From contig CBDFLL010000005.1 of the NCBI GenBank assembly GCA_965249205.1, positions 1,178,001 through 1,242,000 on the forward strand: 64,000 nucleotides of DNA, given 5' to 3'. Source of the stretch: JAQBVV01 sp965249205 (GTDB lineage Bacteria > Acidobacteriota > Vicinamibacteria > Vicinamibacterales > UBA2999). Positions within the stretch are counted from its first letter, which is position 1. Each line of letters begins with the position of its first letter. The notes beneath the pieces are model-generated. The model made no database searches. It was not told where the DNA came from and was given only the letters and a program-made list of their open reading frames with translations. Both the position numbers and the translations under genes were made by a program. Below, piece by piece: positions 33,038 through 41,572 of this stretch.

Positions 33038-33856
33038 ATGGGAACAGACACTCGACGTCAACGCCTTTCGATCGACATATCCGGCGCGTCGCTGGAGTAC
33101 GCATGGGTGGGAACCGATCACCCTCAGGACACCATCATCGTCTTCTTGCACGAAGGCCTGGGATCTCTTGGCCAGTGGCGCGACTTCCCTGAAGCGCTGT
33201 GCACACGGATCGGGTGTCGTGGAGTCGTGTATAGCCGCAAGGGGCACGGTCAATCATCATCGCTCTCCGGCCCCCTGACCGTCCGCTTCATGCACGATGA
33301 GGCGCTGGTCGTCCTCCCTCAGCTACTCGACCGGCTCGGTATCACGAAGCCGATCTTGTTCGGGCACAGCGACGGCGGCTCGATCGCGTTGATCTATGCC
33401 GGGGCTCGACACGCCCATGTTGCGGGGCTGATCCTGGAAGCACCGCACGTCTTCGTCGAGGACGTGACGATCAAGGGCATCCGGTCCGCCTGTGAGCGGT
33501 ACGTTTCAAGCGATCTGAAGACCCGCATGGAACGTCACCATGATGGCGCCGAGGCCCTGTTCACCGCCTGGACCGGCATCTGGTTGTCGCCGGCCTTCAA
33601 GGCCTGGAACATCGAACAGTACGCGGACACGGTCGATACGCCCGTCCTTCTGATCCAGGGATGCAACGATGAATACGGGACCGACGGTCAGCTGGAAGCG
33701 ATCAGGGCGAAAGTCCGGGGAGAATGTCGGACCGTCCTGCTGCCACAGTGCGGACATTTCCCTCATCTTGATCAGCGGGACGCTGTCACGCGAGTCGCCG
33801 CCGAGTTCGTAGAGGCCACGACCTTTCGCGACGCGACGGACCCCGACAGCTACTGA
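33038..33856 (+). CDS. Alpha/beta hydrolase of the benzoyl-CoA cluster
   Basis: A 272-residue hydrolase. The oxyanion segment is FLHEGLGSLGQWRDFP, the nucleophile elbow GHSDGGS (Ser about 110), acid in LIQGCNDEYGT and His in LPQCGHFPH, so the catalytic triad is complete. Similar hydrolases accompany box clusters, where a thioesterase or lactonase clean-up role has been suggested. It is divergent from the ligase and its 3' end overlaps the convergent crotonase gene by seven bases. Confidence 0.85.
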   Translation: MGTDTRRQRLSIDISGASLEYAWVGTDHPQDTIIVFLHEGLGSLGQWRDFPEALCTRIGCRGVVYSRKGHGQSSSLSGPLTVRFMHDEALVVLPQLLDRLGITKPILFGHSDGGSIALIYAGARHAHVAGLILEAPHVFVEDVTIKGIRSACERYVSSDLKTRMERHHDGAEALFTAWTGIWLSPAFKAWNIEQYADTVDTPVLLIQGCNDEYGTDGQLEAIRAKVRGECRTVLLPQCGHFPHLDQRDAVTRVAAEFVEATTFRDATDPDSY

Positions 33857-34632
33857 CCCTTGAACACCGGTCGCCTTTTGGCGAGAAACGCTTGAACCCC
33901 CTCGGCCTTATCAGCTGAGGAGAATGCCAGGCTCAGAAGCGCCGTCTCAAGCCGGAGACCCTCATTAAGCGGCGTTTGCGCGCTGGCTTGAATGGCTTCT
34001 TTAATCAGCCGAAGGGCGATCGGGCTCTTTTCGGCGATCGATTCAGCCAGACTCCGGCACCGGGCCATAAGCTGATCCGCAGGCACAACCTCTTCAACTA
34101 GCCCGATGCGAAGCGCTTCGCTCGCATTGATCATCTCCCCCGAATAGATCAACTTGAAGGCCTGTCCCATGCCGACGAGTCGGGCAAGTCGTTGAGTGCC
34201 GCCCCCGCCGGGGATCAGCCCTAGGTTGACTTCGGGCTGCCCAAAACGCGCTTTGTCAGAGGCTATTCGGATGTCGCACGCCAGCGCCAGCTCGCACCCG
34301 CCGCCGAGGCAGAAACCATTAATCGCCGCAATCAACGGCTTCGTGAACGCCGCGGCGGCGGAGAAGATCGTGACGGCGCGCGAGGCCTTGAACTGATCGA
34401 GCGCAGAGCGGTCCTTGAATTCCGCTATGTCCGCACCCGCCACGAACGATTTCTCGCCACTACCAGTGACGACGGCCGCATGCACGTCATCGCGACGTTC
34501 GAGAGTCTTGAGGCTCTCGACGAACGCATGCCGGACTTCCGCATTCAGCGCGTTGAGCTTCTCAGTGCGATTGATGGTGAGCGTCGCCACACCATTCAGC
34601 ACCTCCGTGAGTACTACGACGTTCGTGGCCAT
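33850..34632 (-). CDS. Enoyl-CoA hydratase (crotonase), copy 1
   Basis: A 260-residue crotonase with both catalytic glutamates, in GGGCELALACDIRIA and FGQPEVNLGLIPGGGGTQRL, and the oxyanion hole in FVAGADIAEF. A true hydratase is expected, acting on the ring-opened C6 enoyl-CoA. The start overlaps the end of the dehydrogenase gene by 19 bases. Last gene of a four-gene minus-strand operon (36285-37088, 35497-36282, 34614-35471, then this one). Confidence 0.9.
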   Translation of the reverse strand: MATNVVVLTEVLNGVATLTINRTEKLNALNAEVRHAFVESLKTLERRDDVHAAVVTGSGEKSFVAGADIAEFKDRSALDQFKASRAVTIFSAAAAFTKPLIAAINGFCLGGGCELALACDIRIASDKARFGQPEVNLGLIPGGGGTQRLARLVGMGQAFKLIYSGEMINASEALRIGLVEEVVPADQLMARCRSLAESIAEKSPIALRLIKEAIQASAQTPLNEGLRLETALLSLAFSSADKAEGVQAFLAKRRPVFKGQ

Positions 34633-35471
34633 TCGTAAAAGCCCTTTCCGGTTTTCTTGCCGAGTTCGCCGACTCCCACTTTCTCTTTGAGAATCGCCGG
34701 CGGCTCAAAGAGCGCAGTGCCCAGCTTCGAGTGCAGGTACTCTGCAATGGTGAGGCGGACATCAAGTCCGACGAGGTCGCTCACTCTCAATGGGCCCATG
34801 CGATGCCCATATCCCAACTCCATCGCGGTATCGATGTCCTCGGCCGAGGCGACGTCTTCCTGGAGCATTCGCATGGCTTCTAGACCCAATGCGACCCCCA
34901 GGCGGGATGACGCAAAGCCGGGAGAATCGCGCACGACAATCGGGTGCTTTCCCATCACGCGAGACAGGTCTTTCGCGCGCCCTATCGACAGGCTGCTCGC
35001 GCCGACGTGCGCAACGACTTCAACGAGTTTCATGATGTGAACAGGATTGAAGAAATGCATGCCAACGACACGATCGGGCGAGCGAGTTGCCGAAGCAATC
35101 GAGGCCACCGATAGCGACGACGTATTGGTCGCGAGTAGTGCGTCGCTGTCGGCGAGCGCGTCGAGCTTGGAAAAGAGGGTGCATTTCGCGGCCAGGCTCT
35201 CGGCTATCGCCTCGACAACCAGTTCCGCGCCGGGCACAGCTTCTACAAGCGTTGTCGTCGAACGAATGCGGCCGAATGCTGCTTCCGCCTCCAACGACGT
35301 CAACTTTCCGCGCTTCACGGATCCGGCGAGCGTCTCTTGGATCAGCGCTCGAGCACGCATCAACGCGGCGTCCTCGACGTCGACAAGAAACGTCGTGATC
35401 CCAGCGACGGCAGCGACCTGCGCGATACCGCGGCCCATCGTCCCAGCTCCTACGACCACAACGTGTCTCAC
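34614..35471 (-). CDS. 3-hydroxyacyl-CoA dehydrogenase
   Basis: A 285-residue dehydrogenase. The NAD site is VVVVGAGTMGRGIAQ and the catalytic His/Glu are in GMHFFNPVHIMKLVEVV; the C-terminal domain reads GYGHRMGPLRVSDLVGLDVR and ends KTGKGFYEW. The GTG start at 35471 is preceded by GAGGAGG at correct spacing, so the longer frame from 35609 is rejected. It oxidises 3-hydroxyadipyl-CoA-type intermediates to 3-oxo for the thiolase. Confidence 0.9.
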   Translation of the reverse strand: MRHVVVVGAGTMGRGIAQVAAVAGITTFLVDVEDAALMRARALIQETLAGSVKRGKLTSLEAEAAFGRIRSTTTLVEAVPGAELVVEAIAESLAAKCTLFSKLDALADSDALLATNTSSLSVASIASATRSPDRVVGMHFFNPVHIMKLVEVVAHVGASSLSIGRAKDLSRVMGKHPIVVRDSPGFASSRLGVALGLEAMRMLQEDVASAEDIDTAMELGYGHRMGPLRVSDLVGLDVRLTIAEYLHSKLGTALFEPPAILKEKVGVGELGKKTGKGFYEWPRTS

Positions 35472-35496
35472 AGCGGCCTCCTCGTCGACGCTGTCA

Positions 35497-36282
35497 TTAC
35501 TCGCCCCGATACACGGGAGCTCGCTTCTCGAGAAAAGCCGCGACTCTTTCCCGTGCGTCCGCACTCTTGAAGAGCCGCAGTTGCTGCTCGGTCTCGAGCT
35601 GAAGGGCATCCTGAAGCGACCGTTGGTGACTGTCTCGAATCGAGCGCTTCGCCGTCGCCACAGCCAGCGGAGGCTTCAGAGCCAAGTTACGCGCCAACGC
35701 GAGCGTCTCGTCCATGACGGCATCATCGCCGACCACGCGATTGAACAGGCCGATTCGCAGCGCCTCCTCTGCACCGATCATCTCGCCAGAGAACACCAGT
35801 TCGAGGGCGCGGCCGGTCCCGATCAGTCTCGGAAGAAAGTAGGTCCCGCCCCAGTCGGGGTGCAGCCCGATCTTGTTGAAGGTCTGCCCAATGGAGGCAC
35901 TGGCTGCGGCAATCCTTACATCGCAGGCCAATGCCAGATTCGCACCGCCTCCAGCCGCGGGCCCGTTTACTGCCGCCAGCACCGGCTTGTCCATCGCCTC
36001 AATCAGCGACACGACCGTCGCCCCGACGTCGACAAGTGCCTTGGCGGCGCCCCAGTCTTCTCGTTCGATCAACTGCCGCATGTAGCCGATGTCCGCGCCT
36101 GCGCAGAACGCTCTCCCGGCCCCAGTCAACACCACCACTCGAATCGCATCGTCTTCGGCGACTTCACGGAACGTATCGGCGAGCTCCTCGCGCATCCGAC
36201 CCGCGAAGGCGTTCAGCTTTTCCGGGCGGTTCAGGGTGATCAGTCCAATACGGTCAACGATTGAGAGAAGAATGTCACTCAC
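35497..36282 (-). CDS. PaaG-like enoyl-CoA isomerase (crotonase), copy 2
   Basis: A 261-residue crotonase. The first catalytic Glu position reads GGGANLALACD (Asn) and the second SIGQTFNKIGLHPDWGGTYF, with Asp in place, a pattern seen in PaaG-type isomerases rather than hydratases. It may shift the double bond of 3,4-dehydroadipyl-CoA to the 2,3 position. Three bases separate it from the preceding crotonase gene, so both are cotranscribed. Confidence 0.86.
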   Translation of the reverse strand: MSDILLSIVDRIGLITLNRPEKLNAFAGRMREELADTFREVAEDDAIRVVVLTGAGRAFCAGADIGYMRQLIEREDWGAAKALVDVGATVVSLIEAMDKPVLAAVNGPAAGGGANLALACDVRIAAASASIGQTFNKIGLHPDWGGTYFLPRLIGTGRALELVFSGEMIGAEEALRIGLFNRVVGDDAVMDETLALARNLALKPPLAVATAKRSIRDSHQRSLQDALQLETEQQLRLFKSADARERVAAFLEKRAPVYRGE

Positions 36283-36284
36283 AA

Positions 36285-37088
36285 TTACCGGCCCTTGAAC
36301 GTTGGTGCGCGCTTCTCGAGGCTGGCCCTGATACCTTCCCGCGCATCTGCACTTTGGAAGAGCTGCTGCTGCAGTTCACGTTCGATCGCGAGACCGTCGC
36401 CCAGAGACAGATCGCTGCCGACCTGAACGGCGCGCTTGATCGCTCCAACGGCGAAACTCGCTTTCTTGGGTGGCGTGAAGTCCTTCGCGTACTCGATGAC
36501 GGCGCTCACAAAGTCACGCCCGGCGAGTTGCTGATCGTCCCAGACCTCCGTGACAAGCCCCACTGCCGCAGCATCGTCGAACGACATGAGTTTCCCGGAA
36601 ACCATCAATTCGATTGCGCGAGACCGCCCGATCAGCCTCGCCAGGCGCTGCGTCCCACCTGTGCCCGGCAAGACACCGAGAGTGACCTCCGGGAGACCGA
36701 TTTTGCCAGCGCCTTTCTTTGCGATCCGGAGGTCGGCGGCCATCGCGACCTCCAGCCCACCGCCAACGGTGTGCCCGTTAAGAGCCGCGATGACGAGCTT
36801 CGGCGTCTGCTCGAGTCGGCACAGCGTCTCGTTCGCGTGAAGACAGAAGTAGTACTTGAACTCCGGGCTCGCATCCCGAAGCGTGCCGATGTTCGCACCA
36901 GCGCAGAAGAACCGCTCGCCTTCCCCAGTGATGACGATGACGTGCACACTGACGTCCATTCGGGCGCGCAGAATCACATCATCGACCTCGCGCATCATGT
37001 CGTAGCTGTAGGTATTGGCTGGTGGTTCTGCGAGCGTGACCAAGGCGACGCCGTCACCCACGTCGAAAGACAGCTTCTGGTACGCCAT
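36285..37088 (-). CDS. Enoyl-CoA hydratase (crotonase), copy 3, BoxC-half-like
   Basis: A 267-residue crotonase. Both catalytic Glu are kept (GGGLEVAMAADLRIA, IGLPEVTLGVLPGTGG). The segment FFCAGANIGTLRDASPEFKY, followed by NETLCRLE, closely echoes the first half of BoxC (VFCAGANIMMLRGSTHNWKV, then NETR), so it is either an accessory hydratase or derived from BoxC. First gene of the minus operon, divergent from boxC across 166 bases. Confidence 0.86.
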   Translation of the reverse strand: MAYQKLSFDVGDGVALVTLAEPPANTYSYDMMREVDDVILRARMDVSVHVIVITGEGERFFCAGANIGTLRDASPEFKYYFCLHANETLCRLEQTPKLVIAALNGHTVGGGLEVAMAADLRIAKKGAGKIGLPEVTLGVLPGTGGTQRLARLIGRSRAIELMVSGKLMSFDDAAAVGLVTEVWDDQQLAGRDFVSAVIEYAKDFTPPKKASFAVGAIKRAVQVGSDLSLGDGLAIERELQQQLFQSADAREGIRASLEKRAPTFKGR

Positions 37089-37204
37089 CGGACTCCTCTG
37101 TGCCAGGCGGATCGAGCCGCTTCGATGCCACGCTTGGAATGTGAAGGCTCATTCTACGACACGTCTCGACCGTCTTCTCAGGCTAGGGAAACAACGCTGT
37201 GACC

Positions 37205-37232
37205 CGTAATTCGAACGGTCGTTGAATCATCT
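37205..37232. promoter_or_regulatory. Shared motif in the boxC divergent promoter
   Basis: The minus strand of 37214-37229 reads TGATTCAACGACCGTT, close to TGATTTGAGCGACCGTT inside the palindrome region at 32939-32955. It lies 26 bases before the boxC ATG and 126 bases before the divergent crotonase operon start. The core AACG-AC-CGTT is nearly palindromic. Position and similarity suggest one regulator for both divergent promoters. Confidence 0.4.
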
Positions 37233-37254
37233 AGTTGCTAGACTTGACAGCGAT

Positions 37255-38907
37255 ATGGCACACGCTGCAGATCCGACCGTCGCCTTCGAAACGGAACCCA
37301 ATCGGTACCACCATTGGAAGCTCACCGTTGACGGCCCCATCGCGCGTCTGTCGATGGACGTTCGCGAGCATGCCGGACTGTCGCCTGACTACCAGCTCAA
37401 ACTGAACTCGTACGACCTCGGAGTGGACGTCGAGCTCGCCGATGCCGTCCAGCGCGTGCGCTTCGAACACCCGCAGGTCCGAACCGTGATCATCGGGTCG
37501 CTCAAGGACCGCGTCTTCTGCGCCGGAGCCAACATCATGATGCTGCGCGGCTCGACGCATAACTGGAAGGTGAATTTCTGCAAGTTCACCAACGAGACGA
37601 GGTTCGCGATGGAGGACGCGAGCCAGCACTCCGGCCTGAAGTTCATTGCGGCGTTGAACGGGATCTGCGCGGGCGGCGGCTACGAGCTGGCGCTGGCCTG
37701 TGACGAGATCCTGCTGGTTGACGATGGGAACTCTGCGGTCAGTCTGCCTGAGGCACCCCTGCTCGCCGTGCTGCCCGGGACCGGCGGTCTGACCCGCGTG
37801 GTCGACAAGCGCCACGTGCGCCGCGACCTCGCAGACTACTTCTGTACGCTCGTGGAAGGTATCAGAGGAAAGCGCGCAGTCACATGGCGTTTAGTGGACG
37901 CCGTGTTCCCCACCAGTCAGTTCAACGATGCCGTGCAAAAGCGCGCGGAGGCGCTGGCGGACGGCTCGACCCGTCCAGCGACCGGCGCCGGCATCAGATT
38001 GAACCCGCTGAGACCGAGCATCACCGATTCCACGATCACGTATTCTTCCGTATCAGCCACATTTGATCGCCCCAAGCGGACCGCGACACTCACCGTGCAC
38101 TCACCAGAGGAGGCACAGCCGACGACGCCGGCCGAGATCGCCAAGGCGGGTGACCAGTTCTGGCCGCTACGCACCTTCCGCGAGCTGGACGATCTGCTTT
38201 TGAGGCTGCGCGTCGACGAACCGGAGATCGGAACCATTGTGATTCGCACGGAAGGCAACCCGGATGCCGTGCTTGCGGTCGATCGGACCCTCGTTGCCCA
38301 CCAGTCCGACTGGCTCGTCAACGAGATCATCCACTTCATGAAGCGCACACTGAAGCGGCTCGACCTCACTGCCCGGACGTTCTTCGCATTCATCGAACCG
38401 GGCTCAGCCTTCGCAGGTTCGCTGCTCGAACTCGCGCTCGCCGCCGACCGATCGTACATGCTGAGCGACGACCGGGAGCAGAACGTCATCCAACTCTCGC
38501 CGATGAATGCCGGCCTGCTGCCTATGAGCAACGGACTCACCCGACTCCAGACCCGGTTCCTCGCTGATCCTGACAAACCGGGCCAGCTGTTGGCGGACGA
38601 TAAACCGTTGAACGCGACCGACGCAGAAGAGGCTGGCCTCGTCACGTTTGCGCCAGACGAGATCGACTGGGAGGACGAAGTGCGGCTCGCCGTCGAGGCC
38701 CGCGCGGCGTTTTCGCCAGATGCGATGACCGGTCTCGAGGCCAACCTCCGGTTCGCCGGGCCGGAGACCATGGAGACAAAGATTTTCGGGCGGCTGACGG
38801 CCTGGCAGAACTGGATCTTCCAGCGACCGAATGCCGTAGGCGAAAAGGGTGCGCTCAATGTCTATGGGCAGCAGGGGCGGCCCGAATTCGATTGGAAAAG
38901 GACGTAG
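37255..38907 (+). CDS. boxC: Benzoyl-CoA-dihydrodiol lyase (2,3-epoxybenzoyl-CoA dihydrolase)
   Basis: A 550-residue protein with two crotonase-like halves. It begins MAHAADPTVAFETEPNRYHH and has VFCAGANIMMLRGSTHNWKV, NETRFAMEDASQHSGLKFIA, GGYELALACDEILLVDD and SLPEAPLLAVLPGTGGLTRV. BoxC opens the 2,3-epoxide of benzoyl-CoA to 3,4-dehydroadipyl-CoA semialdehyde and formate. The ATG at 37255 is preferred over a TTG at 37222. boxB follows three bases after its stop. Confidence 0.93.
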   Translation: MAHAADPTVAFETEPNRYHHWKLTVDGPIARLSMDVREHAGLSPDYQLKLNSYDLGVDVELADAVQRVRFEHPQVRTVIIGSLKDRVFCAGANIMMLRGSTHNWKVNFCKFTNETRFAMEDASQHSGLKFIAALNGICAGGGYELALACDEILLVDDGNSAVSLPEAPLLAVLPGTGGLTRVVDKRHVRRDLADYFCTLVEGIRGKRAVTWRLVDAVFPTSQFNDAVQKRAEALADGSTRPATGAGIRLNPLRPSITDSTITYSSVSATFDRPKRTATLTVHSPEEAQPTTPAEIAKAGDQFWPLRTFRELDDLLLRLRVDEPEIGTIVIRTEGNPDAVLAVDRTLVAHQSDWLVNEIIHFMKRTLKRLDLTARTFFAFIEPGSAFAGSLLELALAADRSYMLSDDREQNVIQLSPMNAGLLPMSNGLTRLQTRFLADPDKPGQLLADDKPLNATDAEEAGLVTFAPDEIDWEDEVRLAVEARAAFSPDAMTGLEANLRFAGPETMETKIFGRLTAWQNWIFQRPNAVGEKGALNVYGQQGRPEFDWKRT

Positions 38908-38909
38908 AC

Positions 38910-40328
38910 ATGATCTCCGCCGACAAAATTCCGAACAACGTCGACCTGTCGAACAATAAGCGGCTGCAGCGCGCGCTCGAGCATTGGCAGCCCAAATACA
39001 TACAGTGGTGGAGGGACATGGGGCCGCAGGGCTTCCAGGATTTCCATCAGGTCTACGTCCGCACGGCGACCAGCGTCGACGCAGGAGGCTGGGCGCATTT
39101 CGAGTACGTGAAGCTGCCGGAATATCGCTGGGGCATCTTCCTTGCGGAGCAGGTCAACGATCGCACGATTGGCTTTGGCGATTTCTTTGGGCAGCCGGTC
39201 TGGCAGGAGGTGCCGGGCGAGTTCCGCAACCAGCTGCGCCGACTGATTGTCACCCAAGGCGACACCGAGCCAGCCAGCGTCGAGCAACAGCGGCTACTCG
39301 GTCAGCGCTGCCCGAGCCTGTACGATTTGCGCAATCTCTTTCAGGTCAACGTGGAGGAGGGCCGTCACCTGTGGGCGATGGTGTACCTCCTGCATTCCTA
39401 TTTCGGTCGCGACGGCCGCGACGAAGCGGAAGAACTCCTGGAGCGCCAGAGCGGGAATCGCGACAAGCCACGAATCCTTGAAGCGTTCAACGAGCCGATT
39501 GATAACTGGCTCGACTTCTTCATGTTCACGATGTTTACCGACCGCGACGGCAAATCGCAACTGATGTCGCTGTCTGAGAGCGCACTCGATCCGCTGGCGC
39601 GCACGACGCGCTTCATGCTGACCGAGGAAGCGCACCACATGTTCGTCGGCGAAACCGGTGTCGCCCGTATTCTCGAGCGTACGTGCCAGCTCATGAGGCA
39701 GGCCGGATTCTCTGAAGACGTCCGGAAAGTCGGCGGGATCGACATCGCGATGATTCAGAAACACGTGAATCAGTGGTTCAGTCTCAGCCTCGATCTGCAC
39801 GGAAGCGAAGTGTCGAGCAACGCCGCGGCGTACTTTGCCAACGGTCTCAAAGGGCGCGCCAAGGAAGACACGTTCGACGAGCACATCGTCAAGGATGCCC
39901 ACTACACCATGAAGTTTTTTGAGGGCGGCAAGGCGGTGACCAAGGAAGTACTGATGCGCAACGCGATGAACGAAGTGCTGCGCGATTGGTACATGGGCGA
40001 CTGCGCGGCCGGTGTGGCCCGCTGGAACCGGATTCTGGACTCGTACGGCATGTCAGATCGGCTCCGGCTGCCCGATCGAAAATTCCACCGCGGGATCGGC
40101 ATGTTCTCCGGCTTTCACTTCGATCCGAACGGTGTTCCGCTGAGCGCCGAGCAGTGGGAGAAGCGCAAATACGAATGGCTGCCGTCGCCGTCCGACACCG
40201 AATACCTGCTCAGCATTATGGACAAGCCCGTGTTTGAACCGGGGAAGTTCGCGAACTACATCGCCCCGCCGCGTCGCGGCATCAACCAGCAGCCGATCGA
40301 CTTTGAATATGTCAGAACCGAACAGTAG
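38910..40328 (+). CDS. boxB: Benzoyl-CoA 2,3-epoxidase subunit B
   Basis: A 472-residue di-iron oxygenase. Starting at MISADKIPNN, the ligands fall at Glu120, Glu150, His153 (NVEEGRHLW), Asp211, Glu240 and His243 (TEEAHHMF), the same numbers remembered for the characterised BoxB, which fixes the start. It epoxidises benzoyl-CoA using O2 and electrons from the reductase BoxA. No boxA is in the window, so the reductase must be elsewhere or replaced. Downstream of boxC in the same operon. Confidence 0.94.
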   Translation: MISADKIPNNVDLSNNKRLQRALEHWQPKYIQWWRDMGPQGFQDFHQVYVRTATSVDAGGWAHFEYVKLPEYRWGIFLAEQVNDRTIGFGDFFGQPVWQEVPGEFRNQLRRLIVTQGDTEPASVEQQRLLGQRCPSLYDLRNLFQVNVEEGRHLWAMVYLLHSYFGRDGRDEAEELLERQSGNRDKPRILEAFNEPIDNWLDFFMFTMFTDRDGKSQLMSLSESALDPLARTTRFMLTEEAHHMFVGETGVARILERTCQLMRQAGFSEDVRKVGGIDIAMIQKHVNQWFSLSLDLHGSEVSSNAAAYFANGLKGRAKEDTFDEHIVKDAHYTMKFFEGGKAVTKEVLMRNAMNEVLRDWYMGDCAAGVARWNRILDSYGMSDRLRLPDRKFHRGIGMFSGFHFDPNGVPLSAEQWEKRKYEWLPSPSDTEYLLSIMDKPVFEPGKFANYIAPPRRGINQQPIDFEYVRTEQ

Positions 40329-40493
40329 CCAGTGAACCGTTGCAGGCAATGGACGACCGTGTGAATCAGTCCCCAGCTGATGCACGAGGGGCGCCGGCGT
40401 CGTGTCTCGAACCGCTTTGGGGTGGCCAGCACTACTCACGCCGCAGGGAATCCTTCGACCCTAGAATCCTTCCGCTCAGCGCCGGATCAGGGG

Positions 40494-41108
40494 CTAGCTG
40501 GACGCCCACGTCTTGCCGCCGATCGCGTCGTAGTCAGCCGGTGTGTCGATGTCGAACAGGCATCCTTCGTCATCGACGGCCACGTTGACGAGCCGATCAC
40601 CCCAGGCGTGAACGACAGTTCGAGCACCCGAGGCGAGAGGCGCAGCGCGAAGGTCGTCGAACACGGCACAGTCGAATAACACCGGATGACCGTGGCGCTC
40701 GCCGACAGCCGGGCGAACAATCGGCGCGCGGGTCAGCTCCCACACCCGAATCAGCTCGCGGACTGTGGAGGGACGGACCATAGGAATGTCGACGGGCGTC
40801 ACCAGCACTCCATCCACATCCAGCTTCGTGGCGGCCGCGAGCCCCACGTGCAGAGACGCAAGTTGTCCCAGCGAGGGTTGCGAATTGATCGCAAAGACGG
40901 GTGCAACAGGCGGATTGTCGGCTGCGATTGCGCCGACAATCCCCATGTGCTGACTGCCGGTCACGATGATCACGTCACGAACTCGCGCGTCGGCAAAGGT
41001 CCGTACCACCCGCGCGACGAAGGACCGACCATCGGGATCAGGCAGGAGTGCCTTGGGCCCCCCCATGCGGGTCGAATCGCCTGCGGCAAGAATGATGGCG
41101 GCGAGCAC
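40494..41108 (-). CDS. MobA/MocA-like nucleotidyltransferase
   Basis: A 204-residue NTP transferase. The nucleotide site is IILAAGDSTRMGGPKALLP, metal binding is expected at VTPVDIPMV, and GERHGHPVLFD is typical of MocA/CoxI-type cytidylyl- or guanylyltransferases for molybdenum cofactor. It ends DIDTPADYDAI, also a family signature. A standalone gene, 7.5 kb from moaE-moaD, so a molybdopterin role is likely but the nucleotide is uncertain. Confidence 0.82.
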   Translation of the reverse strand: MLAAIILAAGDSTRMGGPKALLPDPDGRSFVARVVRTFADARVRDVIIVTGSQHMGIVGAIAADNPPVAPVFAINSQPSLGQLASLHVGLAAATKLDVDGVLVTPVDIPMVRPSTVRELIRVWELTRAPIVRPAVGERHGHPVLFDCAVFDDLRAAPLASGARTVVHAWGDRLVNVAVDDEGCLFDIDTPADYDAIGGKTWASS

Positions 41109-41174
41109 CGCTGGATCCTATCGGGACCGCGCGGTACGTGCAATTAGCAGAGTCGTAAGGAGTTCTGGCCTCGC

Positions 41175-41203
41175 TTGACTTCGCCCCCGGGACTCCCTAC
41201 ACT
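41175..41203 (+). promoter_or_regulatory. Sigma-70-like promoter of the cold-shock gene
   Basis: TTGACT at 41175-41180 and TACACT at 41198-41203 are separated by exactly 17 bases. The start of transcription would be near 41210, leaving a leader of about 115 bases before the cold-shock gene, a long 5' UTR like those that regulate cspA-type genes by temperature-dependent folding. Confidence 0.55.
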
Positions 41204-41324
41204 GGCCAAACTCTCGGACCCGGCGCGCGCGTGACCGCTACTCTCGTAGCCCATCATTCGCTGAGCAGTGTCTACAGAGCGCCTGGGATCTTGTCCCGGG
41301 CTTTGCGCATCGGAGGACACGGCC

Positions 41325-41531
41325 ATGCCGACTGGGACTATTGCACGCCTGCTCATCGACAAAGGATTCGGATTTATTCGCGATGAGGGTGGCATTGAAC
41401 ACTTCTTTCACCGGAGCGCCGTACGTGGCGCTGTATTCGAGCTGCTACGCGAAGGGCAACACGTCGATTTCTCGTCTGAGGATTCTTCCAAGGGGCCTCG
41501 AGCCGGTGACGTCCGCCTGATCGAAAGCTAG
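41325..41531 (+). CDS. Cold-shock domain protein
   Basis: A 68-residue CSD. GTIARLLIDKGFGFIRDEGG is RNP1-like (KGFGFI), IEHFFHRSAV is the RNP2-like segment with Phe/His in place of the more common VFVH, and GQHVDFSSEDSSKGPRAGDV completes the barrel. It binds single-stranded nucleic acid. The ATG has GGAGGA ten bases upstream; the longer frame from 41268 is ignored. A GC-rich hairpin follows its stop. Confidence 0.88.
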   Translation: MPTGTIARLLIDKGFGFIRDEGGIEHFFHRSAVRGAVFELLREGQHVDFSSEDSSKGPRAGDVRLIES

Positions 41532-41537
41532 CCCGAC

Positions 41538-41562
41538 TCGCCCGGCCCTTCGCGGGGCCGGG
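41538..41562 (+). terminator. GC-rich hairpin after the cold-shock gene
   Basis: GCCCGGCCC and GGGGCCGGGC pair around a TTCGC loop, starting a few bases after the stop. No T-run follows, so termination may be weak or Rho-assisted. Confidence 0.6.
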
Positions 41563-41572
41563 CTCACCCACC

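Noticed and set aside
34614..35609. Longer start for the 3-hydroxyacyl-CoA dehydrogenase at 35609
   Set aside because: It would overlap the upstream crotonase; GTG at 35471 has a strong GAGGAGG site and begins directly at the NAD-binding strand.
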